Shown here piece after piece: positions 21,628-35,300 of a stretch of DNA of 64,000 nt (position 1 is its first letter; every line of letters begins with the position of its first letter). The notes under the pieces are model-generated. The model made no database searches. It saw only the letters and a program-made list of their open reading frames with translations, and was not told the origin of the DNA. Made by a program: the position numbers and the translations under genes. Origin of the DNA: Blastomyces gilchristii SLH14081 (taxonomy: Eukaryota > Ascomycota > Eurotiomycetes > Onygenales > Ajellomycetaceae); assembly GCF_000003855.2 (NCBI RefSeq), contig NW_003101682.1, forward strand, positions 8,005,551 through 8,069,550. Direction: 5' to 3'.

Positions 21628-21879
21628 GATTATAGCCTGAATGATATGTTTTTCTTTTTAAAACATTATATCAACATTTTTAACAAGAATAATTTATCTT
21701 TTTTGAAAAGACTCTTACTTTTTATTAGAGATATTTCATTTTCTCTAAATTTATTAATTAGTAAATTTATATACTTTTGAAAAAGTATATTCTTTATTGT
21801 AGAGAATATTTTTTTTTTTACATATTTAAAAGAAGTAGAGTTATCTTAATATAAGTAATATACTTATTACTTATTACTT

Positions 21880-24800
21880 CAGAGTTCAGCTTAAGACTTA
21901 AAATTACTCACTTCACTAGATAACTTATTAATAGAATAATTACTTATTATAAGAAGATTTCTGAGTTATAAGATAAAACTGATATTAGTTTTTATCAGAG
22001 TATGAAATTTAATAATGAAATAATGAAGAAGCTTCAGAATAAAGAAAAGCAGAGTTAATATTTATTTATAGAATCTGTTTATTTTAACTCAATGAATTCT
22101 TTATTATCTCTTACTCTCAGAATGCTAACTTTTAATAATAATTTAAATTAATCTATCTATTACACTGCAGACAATCTTATAAATCTTATATAAATAATAC
22201 TTTGAAATTAAATAACTGCAGCTGAATTTATATAATATTTCACTATATCTATCTTTATACAAAGCTTATAAGACATTATAAGAGATGAGTTGTAGAAATA
22301 TTAAAAGAAAATTAAATATACTCTAGATATTAAATCAGTGATTACATTTAACAGCTTTAATTATAAAGTCTGATATATTAACATATTAACTGATATAAAA
22401 GTTATTAATAAAACTGATATTCTATTAAAGACTTAATAAGAATTCTCTTTTATATATTATATTAATTTCAAGAAATGAAAGATCTGTTTTAAGTCTCTAT
22501 ATAGATATATACTATTAAGTCTTATTAGAAATATTTAAATTACTATTGAAATTTTAAAAGCTAATAATACTGCAGCTCTATGAGATAAGATTAATATTGA
22601 ATATATAATATCACAGACTGAAGAATATATTAATATCTTTAAGAAATTAATAAAATTATAAGTTAAGAATAGTGATTATCTTACTTTTCAGAGATATTTT
22701 CACTATTTTATTATCTATTATAGAGAGCTCTGTCAGAGTACTGAAGATATATACTATAATCTTTTTCTTAACAATTTATAAGATTATTAAAAATCATTTA
22801 TTAAGATATATCTGAATAAGTTTTTCTTCACTAACTAAGAACTCATTATTAATATTAATATTAATGATTTGATAAAGTAACTGATTAACTATACATTTAA
22901 GAAGATTATTATTAAGTGAAAAAAGCAGTTTCAGACTGATTCTGTAACTGTAAAAAAGAATAAGAATAAAGATAAGAATAAAAGTATAACTGTATAAAAG
23001 TGTACTCTCTGTAAAAGATATGAATATACTATTAACAGATGTTTTATCTTACACTCTGATAAAAAGAAAAAGAAGATAAATAAGAAAAATAATAATAAAA
23101 AGAAAGAAAAGAAGAATGACTTAATAAGCTCTTAATCAGCAGTAAATATAGTAATTATAAAGATTGAGTTCTATTTCTCTTTCACAGTCACTGAAAAATC
23201 ATTCTCTAGATCTTAGTATTTGAATATATATATAAGTCTGAATATAATAGATAAGCTGTATTCTTTTTTAAATATTAAATCTTTTAATAATAACATCTCT
23301 GTTGATTCTACAACTGAAGAAACTAAGTTTATTAAAAAGATTAAAACTGTTATCTTGAAGATTAAGAGTGATAATATTAACTTACAGAATATTCACTATA
23401 TTTTTAATATTACAGTTAATCTGCTTTTATTTACAAAGCTTAAAGATCAGAGATTTTAATTTACATTATCTTTCACTATTTTATCATTTTTTATTTACAG
23501 AGTTTTAAATAATGTGATTTTTTATACAGTTCAGATTACTTATAATAATATATACAGAGTTACTAAACAGAAGTTTAATAAAAATCTCAATTATTTAAGT
23601 AAGATAGTTAAGTATATTACAATATCTTATAAATATAATTTTAACTGAAAAGTTAATTTTTCTATGACTACTACTACTACTGTTGATAATATTAATTCTG
23701 CAGATATGAAAATATAGATATCAAAGATATTAAATACTCTTTTGAATTAATATTATAATCTCAGTTATATTCATACTGATACTATAATTACTATAATCAA
23801 GAATTCTTATACTGAAGTTACAATTAAAGATTCTAAGATCAAGTTCTTTTATAAGAAATATGTTAAGATAGATATAATATAAGATTATTTAAAAACATCT
23901 ATATCTAGATTTATTCAACTCATTGAGAAGGTTTATATTAATTTTACAGATAGTGAATATATATTGAAAGATCTCTTTAATTATCTTTTAAAGTTCTGTA
24001 AAGAAATTAAATACTGAATACTTATTATCTATGATGTAACTCACTACTGTTGACTATATTTCTTAAAGTTCAAGAATGAAACTGTTCAATACTTTGAGTT
24101 ATAACTTAGATTTATAAGTAATCTTAGATATACAGTTTCTGCTTTTCTACAGACTGATATTAATGATGTTTTTCAATTCATATATATATATACAGTTATG
24201 AATTTATATAATATTAAATGAGAATTAATAATACTTTATTTATCACATTAAGATAATGTTTCTGAATGTGAGATTTATACTATTATAGAACAGATTAGAG
24301 CTGCTCTTTTAAAAAGTAATCTTTTTAAGAAGTTCTGAGCAGATGTTCTAGAGACAGTGATTATAATAATTAATAATACTCTTGTATTTACAGTTCTTTA
24401 TAACTTGAAATTTTGATTCTCTACTACAGAGACTTCTATGATTTCAAGTTTATATAAGATTTCTTAATATACACTTATAAACACTCTGCTGAATGTGAGG
24501 CATTTTCACTAATTAAGTACAGAGATTTTTATTCACTTGTATGAATTTCAGAAGTCTGTGAATAAGCTTTCTTCACATATCAATTTCTATTATATTATTG
24601 AATTTAGTGATATATTAATCTATTATCTATAGCATTCTGAATCTGACAAGATTATTATCAGTAGTAATATGAGATTCTTAATTATTAAAAAATTGAAATC
24701 AGTTATTATATCTGTGATATCTATTAATTATATCACTGAATCAGATATTCATCTGATTGATAATAAAGATACTTTTAATATTAATAATTTAAATTCTATA

Positions 24801-26560
24801 TAATTATAATCTGTGAAATCACTGACTACTTACACTCTGAGCTCTGTTACAGATAATCTTCTGAAGTTCTACAAGAATATTATATCTCAGTTAGAGAGAG
24901 TAGAAGATTATTGAAAGAAGTTTACACAATATAAGATTACTAATCTGAAGAGATATAATACATGAAGTTTAATCTCTAAATCTGATATTCTAAGAAGTGA
25001 ATTAATTACTTCAGATTATTAAGTATTTCTTAAGAAAGATAGATCTGCAGATCTGAATATTAATTCTGATAATATTCTTAGAAAATTATAATAAGTGATT
25101 TATAATAACTGACTTAAGAAGAGTTCTAGAGAAGAGATCTATACTTCTATTATTACTGATACAGTTAATTGTATTCTTTTTATAATAGCAGTACTATGCA
25201 GTTGAACACTCTGTTAAGTAAATATAGTAATAGTATATCTGTATAAGTATCTTGCTAAGAAAATCTATATAAGACAACTCACTGAGTTTGAGACAGATTC
25301 ACTGAAAACACTTGTCTATACAGTTAAGAGTAGTTTATACAGTCTGAACTCTGTAGTAAAGATCTGATATAATTACTTAACACCTCTGTTAAGTAATCTT
25401 AAATTTATAATCAGTATCTATAATCTAGTACTCTGATATTATACATTCAGACATTATCTCTATATAATAATCTATGTTGATAATCTTAATATCATATCTG
25501 AAGTTTCTGAGAATGCTGATTAACTAGTGAGTATACTTAGTAAGAAATTGAAAGTTAAGAATCTATATTAATTAACTAAGTATTTAAGTATGAAAGTTAA
25601 TTATTCTGATAAAGAAATTGACTTGATATATTATTAATATATTAAATATCTTATTAAAGATTTCTATCTTGATAATATAGTTATTATTAAAACACTGATA
25701 AAGAATAAATTCTGTATTGATAATTTCTCAATATCTGAGAAAGAGACTGATTTCACAATTCAGTAATATTAATATAATATAAGCTGCTTATAATATCTTG
25801 TAGTTAAAACATGTTCTAATATCACTTACACTGTCTTACTACTCACTTAACAGAATGTAGATTTAACATCTCAATATTAAAAGACTCTGTTACATATTAT
25901 ACATTATTTAAAAGAGATAATGAATTTAAGTATTTTCTACAGATGCAGTCTGTATAAGAGGTTTATTCTTACTAATTTCTCTATTCTCATCAATTCTTCT
26001 ATTTCTATCAATTCTTTTATTTCTATCAATTCTTCTGTTTTCTCTGATTTTCTCAATAATTTCTACTTACTCTTCAGCTACTTAGATTCTGATTAAGCAG
26101 ATCTCTTGAATAATAATAGAAAATTAATATTCAGCTCTATCTTTAAGCTTGTAAACAGTCTGATTTCATAGTGTTTAGTAAAGCAATCTTATATATCTCT
26201 AAGTTTTAATAAGACTGAATATATAACTTTTAGTAAGACAGTCTGCAAAGTAACATGAATTCAGAACTTTATGATTGAGCTTGACTTTATTATTATATTT
26301 CTGATACAGATTCTTGCTGATAATAAGAGTATTATAGATTTTACAAAGATAATAGCTATTATAATCTGAAGTAAATATATTAATACACATTTTCATTTTT
26401 CATATTAATAGTTGAATCAGAGAGTCATTGATTTGAAATATATTCATACTACTTAGATAATAATGAATAAACTCACTAAATCTTTAGACACTGTAATATT
26501 TCTATAATTCATGATTTTACTAGATCTTACAGATGTAAAAGTTAAGAATACTTTATTTTA
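21880..26560 (+). pseudogene. Eroded gag-pol of Copia A
   Basis: The frame is interrupted by many TGA (former Trp) and TAA/TAG codons. The gag knuckle reads CTLCKRYEYTINRC at about 23000-23045, with the His changed to Tyr. The reverse transcriptase box YVDD is YVDN (about 25471). The RNase H end is recognisable (KQSYISLSFNKTEYI and ADNKSIIDF, about 26180-26340). An 18-20 bp tandem repeat coding Ser/Ile/Asn runs (about 25975-26050) lies just before it. No function can remain. Confidence 0.75.
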
Positions 26561-26638
26561 CATTTGAATTTAATTTTAACAGACTATCTTGATGAATTGA
26601 GTGTTTTTATATATAATTCTTATTATCTTGAGAGAGGG

Positions 26639-26748
26639 TGTTAATCATTACAGCTGTTACAGTTAGTAATCTCACTAGATTATGTAACTCATAACTATAT
26701 TATACTCTTATGAATAAATTTATTAATACAACTCTTAACTATTCTACA
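26639..26748 (+). repeat. 3' LTR of Copia A
   Basis: 110 bp, TGTTAATC..TTCTACA, strongly C-to-T and G-to-A mutated relative to the 5' LTR; the CACGTG box has become TATGTA. Confidence 0.88.
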
Positions 26749-26756
26749 GTTTTTAT

Positions 26757-26869
26757 TATTGATGATTACTACACCTACTCTAGTCACGTGCCACCTCAAT
26801 CTATTCATTTAGTGTAACTCGCGTAGATAGATTATATATAATACAACATAACAACATTATTCTTCAAGA
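26757..26869 (+). repeat. 5' LTR of Copia B
   Basis: 113 bp (110 if ended at CA). The start TATTGATG is a mutated TGTTGATG. CACGTG box at 26785-26790. Confidence 0.85.
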
Positions 26870-27000
26870 GATTATGAAGCTCTTTCATAAGCAATAAATA
26901 ATTGTAATAATGTGTCAACTATATCTTTATATATCATTACACATGTCTAGATGTTTTTTTATAATTGATTGAACTCATGATTAATCTAAGATCTGAGAAA

Positions 27001-30000
27001 ATGCCTAACTTAACAAAAGAATACATGTCTTCAAGATAAAGAAATAAGAAAATGTCAGAGCAGTAAATGCAAGATTACAGATCACTGTCAATATTAATAA
27101 CAAATTAAAAGACAGCTTCTGAGACATTTGAGCTGAATAAAATCATTGCAGAGAAACAGTTTGACAAGTTTAACAACAAATATAAAAACCTAGTTGAAGA
27201 TATCAGTGAGATGTCAGACAATGCAGAAGGCTCAAGTGATCAGAATAACAATAGCTCTGTAAGTAAGAAGACTTATATAAGACTTGAAATTGCAAGACTT
27301 CAGCATGAGATTAAGTAAATGAAGATCAGTAGAGGTGAGACTCTTGCAGATAATAAGATAAGAGTGAACCTGACAGAATATCTTTAATAAAAAGAAAAGA
27401 CATCTGTTATAATAAAAGTTCTTGAAGAATTCAGAAGCTAAGTAAGACTTATCAAAAGATCAATAGTTCTCACTGAATTCATTAACTACTTAATTTAAAG
27501 AGAGAAAATTCTTTTAACTGCAGAGCAGTCTGAAACTGATGATATTCTTAAAGATAATAGTCTTAATAAGAATATTATCATGAATATGCAACATTTCTGA
27601 AAAGAATGCGATCTTTGATTATATAATTACATATAATCTGCAATTACTCTGCAGATCAAGACTCATTTTACTATACTTAAGAAATTCAAGTTGTCTGCTT
27701 CTACTCTATGAACTATTATAGAGAATAACTTTTCTGAGAGGTCTGCTGTTGACAGAACTCATCTATTTGAGAAGCTGATTAGTATAACTGCTAAGTTAAA
27801 AGGCTTAGATTATGCTTTCATTGAACATCTGATTATTATAAGAACTGATTATATTCATCTAGAATATGAGATTCTGAATGTTATGTTTTTCAACAGACTG
27901 CTTACAGAAGTCAACAGAGATTGAGTCTCATTCATAAGAAATTGAATGAATTAAATTGACAAAGATAATACTCAACTCTTAGAGAATAATTTTATAAGTC
28001 TGTACTATGATATTCTTTTACAGCTCTCTGCTGTGAATGAAGTAAATACTGATGTGTCTAGAAATTCTATTAACAATGTGTAAAATAAGAATAAGAAAGA
28101 CAAGGACAAAGAGAAAGATAATGACAAGAATAAGAACACTGAATTCAAACCTGAATATAGAGATAATGACATGAGAATCTGCTATCATTGTCAAAAGATT
28201 GATCATATTCAGACTGACTGTTGAAAGAAATACTCTGAGAAACATTTTTCAAATTTAAATTTCAACATCAATAGAAACAAGAATAAAGATAAGAATGTGA
28301 AGAATACAGATACTGCTTCTATTCACAATGTTATGAAGTAAGTATTTTGTATCAAAGAAAAGGCCTATATAAGTAGTCAGACAGAAAAAGATATCTGAAT
28401 TCTAGACTCTGAATCAGACACTCATATCACACTTCACAGAGATCTTATCATGACAAAATCTCAGAAGGTGAAAGTAATATTGAAAATGACAGATAAAACA
28501 GTAGTTCTCACTGCAGCTATAGAAGATACAAAGATTTCAGTAAAAGAGATAAATATACTATTAAATAATGTCTGCTATGTTCTGAAGTTAGAAGTGAACC
28601 TTATAAGTATGAGTAAGCTTGTATACCAGAGTTATATCTATAAGCAGATGACATATGAGAATAATCATGTCATGTTAATTATATCTCTCAACCACATGTT
28701 CTCATTTACAGCAAGATTAAATGAGAATGATATCTATGAGATGAAAAGACCAGTTACATACAGAGACTTGATTCAGTTTTCTATACTCAATAATAATTTT
28801 GAATCTGTGAACATATTACAAGTGAAAGATGACACAATATTGACACTATCTGACAGAAATAATACAAAGATTATAAAACTTACAATAATGCAATGACATT
28901 AAAAGTTAGAACATCTGAATTTCATAGATATTATAAAAATGACAGCAGATTCACATCTAGAGATGAGAATAATTGCCTAATAAGCTTTACTATTCTGCAA
29001 AGTCTGTATTCAGGTAAAAATGACACATTCAATCTTTGCATCTATAACATGAGCTATTAAGTCAGTAATGAGATTCTTCATCAATCTAGCAGAGAGTGGA
29101 AAAACACTTTTCAATGAGAATAACACTCTTACTAGAGAGAGTGTAAGCTACTGATTAAGTATAACAGATAATATAATCTGTTATAGATAAGTAATTCTTA
29201 TAATGAGAAAGAAAGAATCTACTGCAAGATTAATAAACTTTATTATAAGTATTAAGATAACTATACAATATCAAGTTGAAATTCTACACTGAGATAATGA
29301 AGAAGAGTTCAAAAGTCAAGAACTTAAGACCTACTATCAGAATAAAGAAATAGTGTATGAAATGACTATATCTGACACATTATAATCAAATAACTCAGTG
29401 AAACATGTGAATTGAATAGTTGCAGAGAAGACAAGAAGCTTGCTATTTAATAGTAAACTGATGAAAGAGCTCTGTCTGAGATGAGATAATACAAGCTGTG
29501 ATTATAATGATTAACACATTCTCAACATCAACAAAGATATTTAAATGTAAGAAAGAAACATTATTTACATCTTTTAAAGCTTGAACTGAGATGCAATCTT
29601 CTGTTCATTAAATACAGAGATGAGAGTGCAAGGTCTATAAGAAGGATTTGAAAGTGTTGAATAAGCTCACAGATAGAACTGATAGCAAGAAATGACAGCT
29701 AATTGAATATCAAGAATTACATTAATATTATGTATGAGATTCTGTTGCATGCTGTCTTGAGATTGCATGAGATATTATATTTAATGAAGCTCTTGACATG
29801 AGTGTAAATACATCTGTAAATACAGTAAGAGAATTTAATGAATTGTCTAACAAATTGAACATTCTGAATGTCAGAGAGAGAAAATAACACTGCCTTCTAA
29901 GAAGACTTATAAAGAAAAAGTCAGATATTTTGAAAATGATTATTAATAAGAACTTAGAGAGTGCAATTAATTCAATCTATCTTCTAGATAATGAGACACA

Positions 30001-31690
30001 GCTTATTATAAATAAAGAGTCTGAAGACTCTGTTAATAAGAATGATTCTGTTCTAAGTATTCTGACAGACTGACTAACTATACTGACAGAAGTTAAGAGA
30101 AGCTCAGACTGAAACTATTAATATGAGACAATAAAAAAGAAGATTAAGATATTTGAATAGAAGAAGATATATATTATTATTAAGAAGATCTTGAAAATGA
30201 ATATTCTTACAGATAAATAAGTATATGATCAGAAATTCAATAATAAGAAAGAAATTATTCATTTTAGAGCTTGCTAAGTGATTAGAGAGTTCTTGCAATA
30301 GCAGAGTATTCATTATATGAGATTGTATGCTGCAGTGATATCAGAGTCTACATTACATAGTCTATTTACTATATTAACTATCAAAGAATGAAAGATTAAA
30401 TCAATTGACTATATATTCACATTTTTAAATAACATATTATCTCAGAATGAGATAATCTATATACAACTACTCACAGAGATAAAGCATGGCAGAGAGAGCT
30501 TGATAAGACTACTCTATCAGAGTCTATATGAAATGAAGCAAGCTGTAAGAGTATAGTATTTTCTTATAATAAAGCATCTGACTATATTGAGATTTAAAAT
30601 ATTATCTTATAATGATGAATTTCTATATTACTCTGTTTACAAGATCTATCTGATATTGCATATTAATAATTGACAGGTGACAGAATCTCAAGAACAGTAA
30701 TTAGACTGAGTATTAAAAGAGATTATAAGAAGATTTGAGACAAAGAATGTTAAAGAGATTAAGTTATATCTTAAAATAAAGATTAAATATCAAAGAAATA
30801 ATAATCTAGCAGTTATACAGAGCTGTTATATTGAGAAGATTCTTGAAGATTTCAGCATAAATAAGATAAATTCAGCTGACACTCTGATAATAACTGATAT
30901 ATGACTGAAATTTTCACCTAATGAGAGAAATGAATTGAATGACAACTTTACAGCTACAAGATATTGTCAAGAATTGAGATTATTACAGTATTTAGTCTCA
31001 AGCAGTTAGTCAGATCTGGCATTCACAGTCAACTATCTCTTATATTTTAACTCATGTTTATACAAAGCATGTTGAGCAGCATTGAAGCATGTCCTACATT
31101 ATATCAAGAAGATGAAAAATCATGACATATTATGCAGAAAGAAGATCAGTGATAAGAGTCTGAGTTCTGTGATATACTGTAATTCAGACTGAGCAGAGGC
31201 GAATCCTTAATACAAATTGACTACTGACTATATTATATTAATTAATGAGTCATCAATCTTATGACAGTTACAGAGACAGACATCTATTATTAAATTAATC
31301 ACAGAAGCTGAATATATTGCATCTAGTAAGACAGCTTATGAGATAATCTGATTGAATAATATGTTATATAATATCAGGTTGATGAATGATGAAAAAGCAA
31401 AAATATACTCACATCTATAAGTTAATAATAAGAGAGTAATCAATCTAGCAAAGAGAGAATTCTTAACATGAAGATTATATCACATCAAGATCAGATATCA
31501 TATTCTTCATAATTTGATTAAAAAAGAAGAAATCATGATAAAACATGTTGATTTTACAGTGAACATAGCTAACAGGCTCATCAAGCCACTGGCGAAGCCT
31601 GTGTTTGAAGATTTTATTAAAAGAATTAATTTGAAAGAGATTAAAAAGAAATGATTGAATAATAATGATAATACAGTGAATCAGTGAATT
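27001..31690 (+). pseudogene. Eroded gag-pol of Copia B, least damaged of the Copia set
   Basis: Starts at ATG 27001 (MPNLTKEYM). The gag zinc knuckle CYHCQKIDHIQTDC (CX2CX4HX4C) is intact at about 28180-28221. The protease site reads WILDSESDTHI with TGA for Trp (about 28397). The 149-codon stretch 28450-28896 is clean and covers the end of protease and the pre-integrase region. Reverse transcriptase remnants (LYEMKQA, about 30520) and RNase H (YCNSDWAEANP, TEAEYIASSKTAYE, about 31180-31350) follow in normal Copia order. Most breaks are Trp to TGA and Gln to TAA. Not functional. Confidence 0.8.
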
Positions 31691-31859
31691 TTACATGTAT
31701 TTCTTGATTTTTACAGTTATTACTGTACAGACATCTTTTCTAATAAGAAAATCAGAGTCTGATTTATGTAATTAATTATTATTGCATTTTTGAAAGATTT
31801 GAGAATGAGAAAGACCTCAGATAACAGCTTATTACAGGTCACAGTGTAGCAAAAGAGAG

Positions 31860-31972
31860 TGTTGATGATTACTACATCTACTCTAGTCACGTGCCATCTC
31901 AACCTATTCATTTAGTGTAACTCGGGTAGATAGATTACATATAACACAATATAACAATGTTATTCTTCAAGA
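31860..31972 (+). repeat. 3' LTR of Copia B
   Basis: 113 bp, preceded by the purine tract AAAAGAGAG, CACGTG box at 31888-31893. Confidence 0.88.
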
Positions 31973-31985
31973 TTTATACTAGATT

Positions 31986-32080
31986 TATCAGGTCACGTAA
32001 TCTGGCTTACTAATTCTTTCATTATATAACTTCTTACAAGCTAGCAATCTTTTAATCAAGCAAGCTCTACATCTTTCACA
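31986..32080 (+). repeat. LTR of Copia C
   Basis: 95 bp. The box CACGTA at 31994-31999 is a one-base variant of CACGTG in Copia D. Confidence 0.85.
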
Positions 32081-32244
32081 GGTTATAAGACCTGTTTTGC
32101 GCAAAAAACACTGCTAATCCGGGATTTCTTGTTAATAATCATTATTTTAACTACTGCTTCATTTAATACATCTATCAGGTGTTGAAAATCATCTTATTCA
32201 ATCAGTATTAATACATTTAAAATCTTGTTAATTAATAATACTAC

Positions 32245-32339
32245 TGTGAAAGATGTAAAGCTTGTATGATTGAAAGATTACTAGCTTGTGAAAAGTTATA
32301 TAATGAAAGAATTAGTAAGCCAGATTACATGACCTGACA
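32245..32339 (-). repeat. 3' LTR of Copia D
   Basis: 95 bp on the minus strand, TGTCAGG..TTTCACA. Confidence 0.88.
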
Positions 32340-32399
32340 CTCTCACTCATTAGAGTAACTATACACAATACTATATACAAAATTCGCCTTCAAATCAAG

Positions 32400-35300
32400 T
32401 ACAGATATAAAAAATGACTGGAAAATGTGTAGTAATGAAAAATCAGTTATAAGATATATTATTTTTTATTCCTCTATCTCTCTATCTTCTTAATCTTAAT
32501 ATTCTTCTTTCAATGTGTATATTTCATTGTTTTAAGTGATTTAGTAAGCTCATTTACTATGTTCTCAGCAGATGAAATATATCAGATAGATATCTTATTC
32601 TTATAGATAAGATTTTGAAGAATGTGAAAACAGATCTCTATATACTTTAAGCAGTGTGAAATTGCTTCAGAAGAGAATAGCTCTATAACAGACTTATTAT
32701 CAGCATGAATTGTATAAGTCAGATCACTGACTGTGATGAGAATAAGATAATCATCAGCATTCAGATTGTTGAGATAAAATGAAATGAATTCAGTATCTTC
32801 TAGAAGCTCGCGGAGATAGACAAGCTTATATATAATCTCAGAGAATGCAATATATTCGGCCTCTGTTGATGATTTAAAGACCTCTGTTTATCGGCAGCTT
32901 TATTATGCAAGAGAGTCATCTGTCATGTAGATAATATAATCAGTGATTGAATGAGATTCTTAATTTCTACCAGCTCAATCAGTATCTGTGTATACTACAG
33001 ATTCAATATCAGCCTCTCTCTGATAGATTATACCTTCATTGATTGAACTCTGTAGATATCAGAGTGTATACTTGTATACAGCTCAGTTCTTTGATATAGA
33101 CTGAGAGCTGAATTGTTCAAGAAATTCTGCATTGAAGCTTACATCAGAATATATATTAATTATCAGATACTGCAGAGATCTGATACTAGACTGATAGAAC
33201 TGTAGAGTAAATTCTGCTATATATGCAATTGATTTCTTATTATCATTCATGAAATCAATGTTCTTCTTTATAGAAGTGAATATAGAATGACAGTTATTTA
33301 TTAAGAACTTCTTCAGAAGATTTCTTACAAAGAGAAGTTGAAATAATATTAATAAAGTTGAAACTTGAATCTCTATTAATCTTCATTTCTAGATAGTGAT
33401 TGAAGTTTTCTACATTCTTGATCTTGTAATTAGCAGTGATTTCAGCTTTGACCCAGTTCAGATCATTAATTTTCAGACTATAAAGACAGACATTATTCAT
33501 GTAGATAATTATATAGATCTGTCTTTCATCATAAATGAATAGTCTGATATCATAGAAACTGACACAGAAGTCTGAGTGTAATAGCATTTTTCACAGCTTC
33601 TTATATTATAAGAGTGCTGCTTGCTTAAGACTGTAGAGTCTCTGCATCAACTCACACATAAGATCATCACAGTCTTCACACAATTCTGTGAGTTGATTTA
33701 TATATATCTGTTTATTAGCAGATAGTTAAGTATTTAAAAAAGTAGTCATTATATTAATCTGTAGAATATATCACTTCTAAGATGCTGAGATTGTCATGAG
33801 AGCTTGAGAGATGAATGTAGAGATAACAGATGCAAAGATTCTTAAGTAATTAACTCTCTTCTGTTGATGATTTCTGCAGACAACTCAGTGAGCCTTATAG
33901 CAGATAATCTCACTTATTTTATTGAACTTTTTATCAAATACTCATTGACTGTGAAGAATACTTATTTATAGTATTCTCTCTATCAGTTGTCAGACCTCTA
34001 TCTATTTTCAACAGTTAATCTCTTTAACACAGATCTTGTAATAATACTTTCATTCTATAAAAGCTTTAATATGTGTGAGGTTTTTCAGAATCAGAAGTGC
34101 AGTGATCTCAGAATCAGTGAGTAGATCTTTAAGACTATTTCTCACTGAAGATTCCCTCACTATAGTGATATTTCTTGTAGATGTTAGAGAGTCATCAGAT
34201 TCAACTGTGAATTCTGAGAAGTTCAGTGTATTCTGCACTAAAAAGATAGATATTCTCACAGAGATATCATAGTCAATTCATTAATTATTAGTGAGTATAA
34301 GAAATAATGAACACTCAGATTGAATTTTCTTATCAATGAAGAGATTATCAATTGATGAATCAGAAATCACTGCAGAAATTATTGCAGTGAGTAGGTCTAA
34401 TGTCTCTGAAGGAATCGCCGCAGCCGCTTTACAAGCCGCATTGAGTAGAACCTTCGGGTTGTGTGTAGTAGTTAATATTGATGAATCAGCAAGATAGAGG
34501 TTTTTCTGAAAGATGATATCTTTTAATATGTATAAATGCCTGTTGAAGGGATTCATCAATCTATAATTAATAAAATTATTATATCTTACAAAAATCAACT
34601 CTTTGAAATGAGAAGTCATTTTATTGATGAGCTTGAAAACTATCTTCAAGAATGCTTTGCAACCTCATCAGTGAATGCTATATGCAGAAGATAGAGCTTT
34701 AAGCCAGACCTTATATAATATAATCAGCTTTGTGTTTTTAGAGCTCTTATACAATATTGTTGAGATTGATATAAGATTAAACAGCTCTGTGACTGTAATA
34801 ACTGTCTTATCTCACATCTTTTCTAGAGCTGAAGAGTCTATTAATAGTGATCAAAACTTCTCAATAATTGAACTGATTAATTATTCAGATACTTCATCTT
34901 ACTGTGAAGTATAAGAGAGAGTCAGCTCTCATTTTATTTCTTCACTGAGTATATATACTGTAACTGTATTTGAATTCAATTCTTCACAGTTTGAGTGAAT
35001 AATTGTAATATCATATCTCAGTAGATTCTTGATGAATTGATTGAAGATCTGTAGATATCTCAATATCTCATTCTTATATTTTAATACAAATATTTATCTC
35101 ATCTGAATAACATTATCTGTTATTATCATTGCAAGCTTCTTATCAGTGTAAGATGATATATTATTCTCAGTTTCAAGAGTCTTATTATCACTGAATATAT
35201 TCACTCAAATCTTCAAGGTCTTACAGATGATATAACATAGTGTGAAATTCTTGTAGAATACACATTTCTGCTTAGTCATAATATATATAGCACAGAATGA

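Larger units (their letters stand above)
21518..26748 (+). mobile_element. Copia A, full-length but heavily mutated Ty1/Copia element (5.2 kb)
   Basis: 110-bp LTRs bound the element. The left target duplication is GTCTC (21513-21517) and the right one reads GTTTT (26749-26753), the same site after two C-to-T changes. GATTATAGCC after the left LTR is the PBS. A purine run (GAGAGAGGG) precedes the right LTR. Gag, integrase, reverse transcriptase and RNase H remnants follow in Copia order. Confidence 0.9.
26757..31972 (+). mobile_element. Copia B, full-length mutated Ty1/Copia element (5.2 kb)
   Basis: LTRs 26757-26869 and 31860-31972, target duplication TTTAT at 26752-26756 and 31973-31977. 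It inserted a few bases after the end of Copia A, so its left target duplication overlaps that of A. The PBS region reads GATTATGAAGC. Confidence 0.88.
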
